In this document: positions 1-6,070 of the stretch, in pieces
Layout: the number at the start of each line of letters is the position of its first letter
How positions within the stretch are numbered: position 1 is the first letter of the stretch
Origin: Croceimicrobium sp965658965
Lineage (GTDB): Bacteria > Bacteroidota > Bacteroidia > Flavobacteriales > Schleiferiaceae
Length of the DNA stretch: 19,838 bases
Direction of reading: 5' to 3'
Assembly: GCA_965658965.1 (NCBI GenBank)
Contig: CBFHVV010000053.1
Span: 1-19,838 of the forward strand
Translations under genes and position numbers: made by a program
Notes under the pieces: generated by a model
Told to the model about the DNA's origin: nothing
The model's input: the letters and a program-made list of their open reading frames with translations, nothing else
The model's database searches: none

Positions 1-43
1 ATTGTCACTAAAAAATTATAAGAAAAAGACCCTGAAACCAGTT
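1..43. repeat. 43-bp direct repeat, copy 1 (hairpin cut short)
   Basis: Bases 1-43 are identical to 473-515. The copy includes the left arm ACCCTGAA (29-36), the loop ACCAG (37-41) and only the first two bases of the right arm before the sequence diverges, so the hairpin cannot form here. Whatever lay to its left is outside the window. Confidence 0.9.
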
Positions 44-120
44 ACCCATGACATCTTTTTAATGAGTTGGTTTTCAAGGGGTGTTTCGCGATAGAGTGAA
101 GTATCACAAGATATTTCTTT

Positions 121-149
121 TTTCTTTTTGGCTTGACCCAAAGAAGAAA
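121..149. repeat. Imperfect inverted repeat around GGCTTGACC
   Basis: TTTCTTTTTGG (121-131) and CCCAAAGAAGAAA (137-149) are imperfect reverse complements around the loop CTTGA. From memory, very similar sequences (a Lys/Phe-rich spurious reading frame around a GGCTTGACCC core) occur between genes in many Bacteroidota genomes, so this is probably a dispersed repeat rather than a local structure. The recurrence cannot be tested within this window. Confidence 0.35.
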
Positions 150-446
150 CAAAAAACTCAAGGCTCCAAATCCTCATCCTTAAAAGCTTTGCAAAAAGTA
201 AGCTCAGAGGGCGAGCTCCTCCGTCGCTTCCCAATTCGCTAAACTTTTCAATTTGCTTTTTACTCTTCGCAATTGAGGCCGGATTACCTACTAATAAAAA
301 CCCCGATAGGGTGAAAAATTAGACTTCAAATGCTTTTTTCTATGTGGATGTCATCAAATCTTCTTGGTTTTAGAGCCTAAAACTCGGTTCTCAGGGTGAA
401 GGAAATTTGGAGGGATACGATAACTAAATTTTAAAACCGTGAGGTC

Positions 447-521
447 ATGCTGAACTTGTTTCAGCATCTCAAATTGTCACTAAAAAATTATAAGAAAAAG
501 ACCCTGAAACCAGTTCAGGGT
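447..521. repeat. REP/BIME-like pair of opposed hairpins
   Basis: Two hairpins of the same design lie 33 bp apart in opposite orientation. The first has arms ATGCTGAA (447-454) and TTCAGCAT (460-467). The second has arms ACCCTGAA (501-508) and TTCAGGGT (514-521). Read in the same direction both follow the pattern CTGAA-ACnAG-TTCAG, with 8-bp stems and 5-base loops. This resembles the paired repetitive extragenic palindromes that are widespread in Bacteroidota genomes; I recognise the pattern from general knowledge and not from a search. Confidence 0.75.
473..515. repeat. 43-bp direct repeat, copy 2
   Basis: This is identical to bases 1-43. Unlike copy 1 it continues into the complete right arm of its hairpin (514-521), and it is preceded by the oppositely oriented partner hairpin (447-467). 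The two copies bracket 429 bp of unrelated sequence. Confidence 0.9.
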
Positions 522-569
522 GATGGCAGAACCAAGAATCAGAATAAAAAACGATTTTAGCGAAAGCAT

Positions 570-596
570 AAAAAAACCGCCCCTTTCGGAGCGGTT
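570..596 (-). terminator. Intrinsic terminator of serC-serA
   Basis: Read on the minus strand, AACCGCTCC pairs with GGGGCGGTT over 9 bp (one G-T wobble) around a GAAA tetraloop, followed at once by seven T's. It begins 25 bp beyond the serA stop codon. GNRA loop, GC-rich stem and T-tract make this a textbook factor-independent terminator. Confidence 0.93.
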
Positions 597-621
597 CAAT
601 CTTTCTAAAAATAAATTCTAC

Positions 622-1578
622 CTAAGAAAAAGCAGCGATGATATGATCAGCCATTTCCGTGCCGATACGATCTTGTGCCTCTAAGGTAGCGGCACCAATA
701 TGTGGGGTTAAAGAAGTATAAGGACTCATCAGCACCTTTAAAGCAGGCGTGGGTTCATTTACAAATACATCTAAACCGGCATATCTTAACTTGCCACTAT
801 CCAAGGCCTCCATTAAGGCTACCTCATCAACTACACCACCACGAGCAGTATTTACAATACCCGCGCCGTCCTTCATCATTTCAATTTCTTTGGCACCAAT
901 AACTGCTTGGCCTGCACCCGCAATATGTACGGTAATAAAATCAGAACCCGTTAGCACGGCTTCCATGGGCTCAGGCTTTACGGTAAATTTCATCTCGCTT
1001 CCATTGGCGAAAGGTAAAACAACCTCAGCTTCGTCCACATAAGGATCTACCGCCTTAACATCCATACCTAAACCAAAAGCCATACTAGCAACTTCGCGAC
1101 CAATACGTCCGAAGCCGATAATTCCGATGGTCTTACCTTTTAATTCAATACCAGCAGCGTAGTTTTTCTTCAAAACTTTAAACTGCGAATCTCCCTCTAA
1201 AGGCATTTTCTGATTAGAATCGAAAAGGTAACGCACTAAACCAAAAAGGTGAGCAAATACCAATTCTGCCACCGAGCGTGAACTCGCTGCAGGGGTATTT
1301 TGCACGATCATGCCTTGTTCACGGGCGTATTCTACGTCGATATTATCCATACCAACACCACCGCGGCCAATAAACTTAAGAGTCCCTTTGGTAGCATCAA
1401 TTAAATCTTTGCGCACTTTGGTGGCAGAACGCACTAAAAGCACTTCAATTTTATTATCTAAAATATGCTGTGCTAATTGCTCCTGTGCTACGGTAGTCGT
1501 ATCTACTTCGCAACCGGCCGCAATTAATTTTTCTTTTCCTGACAGTGAAATTCCGTCGTTCGCTAAAATCTTAGTCAT
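622..1578 (-). CDS. serA: D-3-phosphoglycerate dehydrogenase, short form without ACT domain
   Basis: This enzyme oxidises 3-phosphoglycerate to 3-phosphohydroxypyruvate with NAD+, the first step of serine synthesis, in the cytoplasm. The 318-residue product has the D-isomer 2-hydroxyacid dehydrogenase layout: a split substrate-binding domain around a Rossmann domain with GFGRIG at 155-160 and an acidic NAD-ribose ligand, Asp178. The catalytic triad is visible as Arg246 (in NTARGG), Glu275 (in NEP) and His293 (in PHIGAAT). It stops straight after the catalytic domain, so the C-terminal serine-binding ACT domain of the E. coli-type enzyme is missing and direct serine feedback through that domain is not expected. 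It starts 6 bp after the serC stop codon and is almost certainly co-transcribed with it. A related 2-hydroxyacid dehydrogenase activity is possible on sequence alone, but the serC neighbour makes SerA the best call. Confidence 0.93.
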   Translation of the reverse strand: MTKILANDGISLSGKEKLIAAGCEVDTTTVAQEQLAQHILDNKIEVLLVRSATKVRKDLIDATKGTLKFIGRGGVGMDNIDVEYAREQGMIVQNTPAASSRSVAELVFAHLFGLVRYLFDSNQKMPLEGDSQFKVLKKNYAAGIELKGKTIGIIGFGRIGREVASMAFGLGMDVKAVDPYVDEAEVVLPFANGSEMKFTVKPEPMEAVLTGSDFITVHIAGAGQAVIGAKEIEMMKDGAGIVNTARGGVVDEVALMEALDSGKLRYAGLDVFVNEPTPALKVLMSPYTSLTPHIGAATLEAQDRIGTEMADHIIAAFS

Positions 1579-1584
1579 AATATC

Positions 1585-2655
1585 TTATAATTTTTCAAAA
1601 GCTTGCATTACATCAACCAATACCTGCACACTTTCAATTGGCAAGGCATTGTACATACTAGCGCGATAGCCGCCTACGCTACGGTGACCATTTAAGCCAT
1701 TAATCCCTGCGGCTTTCCACATCTCGTCGAATTTGGCGGTATCCGCACCTTCCACAGGTAAGAAGCAAGCATTCATATTAGAACGATCTTCTTTAGCGGC
1801 GGTGCCAATAAACTTGCTATTGCGATCGATCTCATTATAGATCAAATCCGCTTTAGCTTGATTTTCTTTTTCAATTACTGCCACTCCACCTTTAGCTTTA
1901 AGCCATCTTAGCGTAAGCATAGATCCATAAACTGAAAATACGGGAGGCGTATTAAACATAGAATCTTTTTTAATGTGAGTAGCATAATTTAGGTAAGCCG
2001 GAATATCGCGACCCGTTTTGCCTAAAATTTCATCTTTTACAATTACCATAGTGGCACCTGCTGGGCCCATATTTTTTTGCACACCCGCATAAATAAGATC
2101 GAAATCTGCAACATTAATACTGCGGCTAAAGATATCGGAGGACATATCGCAAACCATTAAAGTTCCATCCGTACTGGGGAATTCCTTCATCTGCGTTCCG
2201 AAAATAGTATTGTTGCTGGTGCAGTGGAAATAGTCTACATCACTGGGAACAGTATATCCTTTAGGAATATGGTTGAAGTTATCTTCTTCGGAGCTAGCCA
2301 AAACTAGAGCTTCACCTAATCGCTTCGCTTCCTTAATAGCGTTGGAGGCCCAAGTACCTGTATTCGTGTAAGCTGCTCTGCCTCCTTCATAGTTCATTAA
2401 ATTGAAGGCTACCATTACAAACTGCAAAGAGGCACCACCTTGTAGAAAAAGAACACTGTAACCTTCAGGAACCTGTAATAATTCTTTTACCAAAGCTACG
2501 GCCTCATCCATTACCGCCACAAAGTTTTTACTTCTGTGACTAATCTCTACTAAAGAAAGATCTAAATCATCAAAATTTAATAAAGCTTGTGAAGCTTCTT
2601 CTAATACTTCTGGGGGTAAAATGCAGGGACCTGCGGAAAAGTTGTGCTTTTTCAT
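1585..2655 (-). CDS. serC: Phosphoserine aminotransferase
   Basis: SerC is a pyridoxal-phosphate enzyme that transfers an amino group from glutamate to 3-phosphohydroxypyruvate, giving 3-phosphoserine. The same enzyme commonly makes 4-phosphohydroxy-L-threonine for vitamin B6 synthesis. The 356-residue length is normal for the family. Visible hallmarks are the N-terminal NFSAGP segment (5-10), the phosphate-binding GGAS (73-76), the TSNNTIFGTQ segment (146-155), the cofactor-ring Asp170 in CDMSSD and the Schiff-base Lys194 in VQKNMGPAG. The C-terminal GHRSVGGYRASMYN segment is also characteristic. It lies 6 bp upstream of serA and has its own candidate promoter at 2689-2696, so the pair probably forms a transcription unit. 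The third enzyme of the pathway, SerB, is not in the window. Confidence 0.97.
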   Translation of the reverse strand: MKKHNFSAGPCILPPEVLEEASQALLNFDDLDLSLVEISHRSKNFVAVMDEAVALVKELLQVPEGYSVLFLQGGASLQFVMVAFNLMNYEGGRAAYTNTGTWASNAIKEAKRLGEALVLASSEEDNFNHIPKGYTVPSDVDYFHCTSNNTIFGTQMKEFPSTDGTLMVCDMSSDIFSRSINVADFDLIYAGVQKNMGPAGATMVIVKDEILGKTGRDIPAYLNYATHIKKDSMFNTPPVFSVYGSMLTLRWLKAKGGVAVIEKENQAKADLIYNEIDRNSKFIGTAAKEDRSNMNACFLPVEGADTAKFDEMWKAAGINGLNGHRSVGGYRASMYNALPIESVQVLVDVMQAFEKL

Positions 2656-2688
2656 ATTGGCTGATGTTTTAAATTTTTAAAAGCATCG

Positions 2689-2696
2689 CAAATTTA
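2689..2696 (-). promoter_or_regulatory. Candidate -7 element of serC-serA
   Basis: On the minus strand the bases read TAAATTTG, an exact match to the Bacteroidota -7 consensus TAnnTTTG, with 33 bp between it and the serC start codon. I see no clear TTTG -33 element at the expected distance. The 169-bp gap between serC and the upstream gene fits a promoter here. Confidence 0.55.
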
Positions 2697-2824
2697 AGCT
2701 TTCTAAACCGCCTCACTTTATGTACTGGTTAATTTTTGGGCTATTTCCGTTAGGGAGAATTAGGCTAGAAACATCCTCAGCTTTACTGCCCAAACTATCC
2801 TATTGGCAGAAGGCAAGAGCTTTA

Positions 2825-3694
2825 TTAGTTCTTTGGCTGATCGGTAGGCTGTGAGGGAGGACGAAATTCTATTTCTTGGCCGGTATTAAAACTAACACCA
2901 TTGATAAGATGCCACCAATCATCTTCCCAGTACATAGCATTATAACTAAAATCTGGACCATACATAAAATACAAGCCTTTTAGTTTAGGCTCTGGCGGAC
3001 CGATATTATCCATAATTATGCGTTTCTCATCTTCATTCCAGCGCACACTAACCGAATATTTGGCACCGTACTCTAGCACGAGACGATAAGGGGCTTTCCG
3101 TAGAACTTTGTCCTGCCAGTCGTCTATGCGAAAAATTTTTGCGCCGAAACGAATTGCGCCGTTGCTTCTAATTTCAATAGCCTCAATAATTTTCTTATGC
3201 GTTTGTTTACCCGAGGCATAACCCAAAAGGGTAAAAACATCGTCTTCTCCCTTTAGGGGGATAAGCTTGTAGTATAGTGCGCCGGGCCATTCATTTGGCT
3301 TGAGTATTTGCTCTTGTAAATTGCTAATACTTTCCAGAGAGTCGTGAAGTTCATGCACTACAGGGCCTTTATCCGTAGCCACTACGGCCAATCCAAAGCG
3401 TCGGTAAGTATAATCGGCATCGGGCATCTGCCAAGTGTAAAGGGCCACTTTATCGTCGGGATCGGCCACACGAATCATGCTTGTTAGCTCCTTTAAGTCA
3501 AGCTGGTAATTGTCTTCCTCTTTCAGGAATTTCTTCAAATTTTCTTTGAAAAATCGATTGGATGAATCGCGTACCGCATACTCGGGAGCCTCTAATATTT
3601 GCCGACCAACCTGAGCGAGCTCAGCTAAATCTACTTGCGCGCGCAATTCGCCAAACGAAAGCATTACCAGACAAAGAAAAAGAAGGTTTCTCAT
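2825..3694 (-). CDS. Exported protein of unknown function
   Basis: I do not recognise a named domain. The 289-residue protein begins with a good Sec signal peptide (hydrophobic residues 3-14, probable cleavage near LRA-Q at 19-20), so it should reach the periplasm or outer membrane. There is no lipobox and no T9SS tail. The mature part is soluble and rich in aromatic and charged residues. Notable segments are DDKVALYTWQMPDADYTY in the N-terminal third, LYYKLIPLKG plus FTLLGYASGK in the middle, and YFMYGPDFSYNAMYWED near the end. I have the impression that proteins with this pattern (Trp-Gln near the start, GPDFSYDA-like end) form a conserved Bacteroidota hypothetical family, but that is memory. 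It lies 33 bp downstream of the ferredoxin gene on the same strand with no promoter-like motif between, so it is probably co-transcribed with it. Confidence 0.8.
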   Translation of the reverse strand: MRNLLFLCLVMLSFGELRAQVDLAELAQVGRQILEAPEYAVRDSSNRFFKENLKKFLKEEDNYQLDLKELTSMIRVADPDDKVALYTWQMPDADYTYRRFGLAVVATDKGPVVHELHDSLESISNLQEQILKPNEWPGALYYKLIPLKGEDDVFTLLGYASGKQTHKKIIEAIEIRSNGAIRFGAKIFRIDDWQDKVLRKAPYRLVLEYGAKYSVSVRWNEDEKRIIMDNIGPPEPKLKGLYFMYGPDFSYNAMYWEDDWWHLINGVSFNTGQEIEFRPPSQPTDQPKN

Positions 3695-3727
3695 AAGAGC
3701 ATAACGAAGATTATAGGCTAATGCGTA

Positions 3728-4078
3728 TTAGTCGACGTGTAAAAAATCTTTTTTTGAAAGTAACTCCTCCTCGCTTTCCACATTATCCTCATCTGGCACG
3801 CAGCAATCTACCGGGCAAACTTCAGCACATTGAGGCTCTTCGTGAAAGCCAATACACTCTGTACATTTATCGGTAACAATGTAGAAAACGTCGTAATCTA
3901 CGGGCTCTTGCGCTTCGTCGGCATCGTATTCACCGCCACTTTTAGGCTTAATTTTTCCGCTTAAAGTAGTTCCTTCCGAAAAACGCCATTCCTGTGCTCC
4001 TTCATAAATTGCGTTGTTTGGACACTCAGGTTCGCAAGCTCCGCAATTAATACATTCATCAGTTATCTTAATAGCCAT
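3728..4078 (-). CDS. 2[4Fe-4S] ferredoxin with extended insert
   Basis: This is a small, very acidic electron carrier of 116 residues. The first cluster motif is CINCGACEPECP (Cys9, 12, 15, 19). The second is CTECIGFHEEPQCAEVCP (Cys72, 75, 84, 88), with the 8-residue spacing typical of Alvin-type ferredoxins, followed by two further cysteines at 92-93. About 50 residues separate the motifs, far more than in clostridial ferredoxins, and the tail is rich in Glu and Asp. It would shuttle electrons in the cytoplasm; the partner enzyme cannot be told from the sequence. It diverges from the acyl-CoA reductase gene across only 45 bp, with facing promoter elements, and is followed by the exported-protein gene and then serC-serA. 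Confidence 0.92.
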   Translation of the reverse strand: MAIKITDECINCGACEPECPNNAIYEGAQEWRFSEGTTLSGKIKPKSGGEYDADEAQEPVDYDVFYIVTDKCTECIGFHEEPQCAEVCPVDCCVPDEDNVESEEELLSKKDFLHVD

Positions 4079-4088
4079 AATCTGTTCT

Positions 4089-4096
4089 TACTTTTG
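4089..4096 (+). promoter_or_regulatory. Candidate -7 element of the acyl-CoA reductase gene
   Basis: TACTTTTG matches TAnnTTTG exactly and ends 27 bp before the start codon at 4124. It faces the minus-strand element at 4099-4106, and the two share the perfect palindrome TTTGCGCAAA (4093-4102). No convincing -33 element was seen. Confidence 0.5.
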
Positions 4097-4098
4097 CG

Positions 4099-4106
4099 CA
4101 AAGTTA
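4099..4106 (-). promoter_or_regulatory. Candidate -7 element of the ferredoxin gene
   Basis: On the minus strand this reads TAACTTTG, an exact TAnnTTTG match, 20 bp before the ferredoxin start codon. Only 2 bp separate it from the plus-strand -7 element, so one RNA polymerase bound here should block the other direction. Confidence 0.5.
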
Positions 4107-4123
4107 ATAACTAAATTATCTAC

Positions 4124-5197
4124 ATGCTTTCATTAGAACAAAGGATTGCTGCCTTTGAAAAATTAGGGAGATTTTTAAGTCAGTATAAAGAAGCGCGGGC
4201 CGATGAGGATCTGCAAAAGCTAAATCAATTCTTTCTTAAAGAGTACCACACGGTTATTAAAGATGCCGAGCTTTTTAACCATTGGTTTAGCGAAGATAAT
4301 CTGCATTTTGCCTTAGAACAATGGAGCCAAGCCTTAAGTGAAGAGCAGCTCCAAGCCTGGGTAATAGATTATGAAGAAGATTATTTCCAGCCTCAAACTG
4401 AAGCAAAAACGGTAGCCATAATTATGGCGGGAAATATACCTTTAGTAGGCTTGCACGATTTAATTTCGGTCTTAATTTCTGGGCACAAGGCTTTAATTAA
4501 GCCCAGTTCCGACGATGCCAAATTAATCCCTTTCATTTTACAAATGCTCGTTGCCATTGATAAAGAATTTGCCGCCTCGCTGAGTATTGCTGAAAATAAA
4601 ATGGAAAACTTTGACGCGGTAATTGCCACTGGTAGTAATAATTCTTCGCGCTATTTCGATCATTATTTTGGAAAGTACCCTAATATCATTCGCAAAAATC
4701 GCAGTTCCGTAGCCATTTTAGAAGGCGATGAAAGTGAGGAAGAATTGCGCGCCTTTGGAGAAGATATCTTTCGCTATTTTGGCCTCGGCTGCCGAAACGT
4801 CTCTAAAGCCTATATCCCGAAAGACTTTGATGTACAGCGCTTATTCGAAGCCTTTTTCCCTTTCAAATCGGTTGGAGACAATAATAAGTATGGCAATAAT
4901 TACGATTACAATCGCGCCATCTTTTTAATGGAGCATATCGATTTCCTTGAAAATGGCTTTTTCATTATTAAGGAAGATAAAGCCTTACACGCACCCGTTT
5001 CGGTACTTAACGTTGAGCGCTATGAGGATGTAAATACCGTACTTAAAGATTTAGAACAGTATAGCGATGATTTACAGTGTATAGTTAGTAAAACCACGAA
5101 TTTAGATACCGCCATTCCTTTTGGTGAAAGCCAGAAACCAAGACTTTGGGACTATGCAGACAATGTAGATACGCTTGAATTCTTGCATCGCTTATAA
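4124..5197 (+). CDS. LuxC-family acyl-CoA reductase
   Basis: The product resembles the LuxC family, NADPH-dependent reductases of the aldehyde-dehydrogenase superfamily that reduce acyl-CoA or an acyl-enzyme to a fatty aldehyde. The 357-residue length is shorter than LuxC of luminous bacteria (about 480). Evidence includes the Rossmann-type stretch AIIMAGNIPLVGLHD (98-112), the following KALIKPSSDD (122-131), the AVIATGSNNSSRYF segment (165-178) and Cys223 in FGLGCRNVSK, which fits the catalytic thiol position. No luxD, luxE or luciferase genes are nearby, so light production is not implied; a role in fatty-aldehyde or fatty-alcohol metabolism is the family-level inference. It diverges from the ferredoxin gene. 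The start chosen is the ATG after the -7 element; there is no Shine-Dalgarno. Confidence 0.85.
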   Translation: MLSLEQRIAAFEKLGRFLSQYKEARADEDLQKLNQFFLKEYHTVIKDAELFNHWFSEDNLHFALEQWSQALSEEQLQAWVIDYEEDYFQPQTEAKTVAIIMAGNIPLVGLHDLISVLISGHKALIKPSSDDAKLIPFILQMLVAIDKEFAASLSIAENKMENFDAVIATGSNNSSRYFDHYFGKYPNIIRKNRSSVAILEGDESEEELRAFGEDIFRYFGLGCRNVSKAYIPKDFDVQRLFEAFFPFKSVGDNNKYGNNYDYNRAIFLMEHIDFLENGFFIIKEDKALHAPVSVLNVERYEDVNTVLKDLEQYSDDLQCIVSKTTNLDTAIPFGESQKPRLWDYADNVDTLEFLHRL

Positions 5198-5203
5198 TTC
5201 CCT

Positions 5204-5211
5204 TATTTTTG
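5204..5211 (+). promoter_or_regulatory. Candidate promoter of the PASTA-T9SS-rluD operon
   Basis: TATTTTTG is an exact -7 consensus match with 16 bp between it and the ATG at 5228. A TTG at 5183-5185, 18 bp upstream, could act as the -33 element. It lies just after the acyl-CoA reductase stop codon. Confidence 0.55.
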
Positions 5212-5227
5212 CCTCATATCCAACACT

Positions 5228-6070
5228 ATGAAGTTCATTCGCTTTTTAAAAAGTAAAACCTTCTTCGCTAATTTAATTCTAGCGGCACTAATTCTTGGCG
5301 GTCTATTTTTTGGATTAAACCAATTTTTGGCCTCTTACAGTCGCCATGGTGAAAACATCAAGGTTGCAGATCTCAACTCTCTTGCGCTAAGCGAAGTAGA
5401 AAATATACTTAGTGAAAATGGGCTTACTTATGAAGTGATTGACTCCTCGGAATACGACCCTAAGTTTCCCCGTGGCAGTGTAGTTGGCCAGTACCCAGAA
5501 GCTGGCTCATCTGTAAAAGTAGGGCGTAGCATTCGCTTAACTATTAACCCTTTTAATCCTCGTAAAATTGAAATGCCGATGTTGGTGGAAAAAACCAAAA
5601 GACGTGCTATTTACGATTTAGAATCACAAGGTTTTAAAGTGGGCGAGTTAATTTACGTGCCCTATATCGGTAAAGATGTAGTGATTGAAGTGAAAATTGG
5701 CGATCGGTCGGTAATGCCCGGTGAGAAGTTAAACAAAGGAACTACCATTGATTTAGTTTTAGGCCAAGGTTTAAGCGATGAACTTATTCCTTCGCCTTAT
5801 TTGCGTTGGAAAACGCTAGAAGAAGCTCAAGATGATCTCTTGGCACGTTCGCTTAATTTGGGTTCTACCATTTACGATGAAGACATCAGCGACACAGCGG
5901 CAGCCCTGGTATATCGTCAAAGTCCACCACCCACTCTTAATCCCAGTATCCAAATGGGCCGAGAGATTGATATTTGGCTAACGAACGATTATACCAAAAT
6001 TGCGAACGACTCGTTAGAGTTCCAATTACAAACACCCCTCGACTCTACTCTTAATGACTCTGTCTTATAA
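5228..6070 (+). CDS. Membrane-anchored PASTA-domain protein without kinase
   Basis: The 280-residue protein has a short basic cytoplasmic N-terminus (Lys2, Arg5, Lys8, Lys10), one membrane segment at about 12-34 and three PASTA repeats in the periplasm, at roughly 43-107, 113-179 and 183-253. The repeats show the usual pattern of an initial segment ending in a helix (ALSEVENILSENGL; TKRRAIYDLESQGF; TLEEAQDDLLARSL), then a P-x-G turn (GQYPEAGSSV; VMPGEKLNKG; QSPPPTLNPS). PASTA modules bind peptidoglycan fragments or beta-lactams in Ser/Thr kinases and class B penicillin-binding proteins, but neither catalytic domain is present here. A role in sensing or tethering to the cell wall is inference. 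The gene overlaps the next one by 17 bp, which suggests coupled translation. From memory, PASTA genes next to rluD are common in Bacteroidota. Confidence 0.87.
   Translation: MKFIRFLKSKTFFANLILAALILGGLFFGLNQFLASYSRHGENIKVADLNSLALSEVENILSENGLTYEVIDSSEYDPKFPRGSVVGQYPEAGSSVKVGRSIRLTINPFNPRKIEMPMLVEKTKRRAIYDLESQGFKVGELIYVPYIGKDVVIEVKIGDRSVMPGEKLNKGTTIDLVLGQGLSDELIPSPYLRWKTLEEAQDDLLARSLNLGSTIYDEDISDTAAALVYRQSPPPTLNPSIQMGREIDIWLTNDYTKIANDSLEFQLQTPLDSTLNDSVL

Larger units (their letters stand above)
1..621. other. Gene-free stretch with dispersed-type repeats
   Basis: I find no credible gene here. The only open frame of note (minus strand, 16-234) has low-complexity Lys-rich and hydrophobic patches, runs through repeat sequence and resembles no protein family I know. 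The stretch holds a 43-bp direct repeat (1-43 and 473-515), a pair of oppositely oriented hairpins (447-521), an imperfect hairpin around 121-149 and the serA terminator at 570-596. A degenerate half-site similar to the hairpin sequence lies at 381-396. It is best read as intergenic repeat territory at the left end of the serine gene cluster. Confidence 0.75.

Noticed and set aside
16..234. 72-codon minus-strand reading frame
   Set aside because: It runs through repeat sequence, is Lys-rich and patchy, has no recognisable domain, and resembles spurious frames seen in Bacteroidota intergenic repeats.
749..1669. Plus-strand frames opposite serA and serC (749-1042, 1310-1669)
   Set aside because: They lie antisense to strongly supported enzymes and have low-complexity Ser/Thr/Pro-rich products, as expected for shadow frames.
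2735..2794. TTTGGGC / GCCCAAA inverted repeat as a terminator for the exported-protein gene
   Set aside because: The 7-bp arms are separated by 46 bases and no T-tract follows, so it is probably chance.
4124..5197. Bioluminescence operon because of the LuxC-like reductase
   Set aside because: No luciferase, acyltransferase or acyl-protein synthetase genes are present, and LuxC relatives are widespread in non-luminous Bacteroidota.
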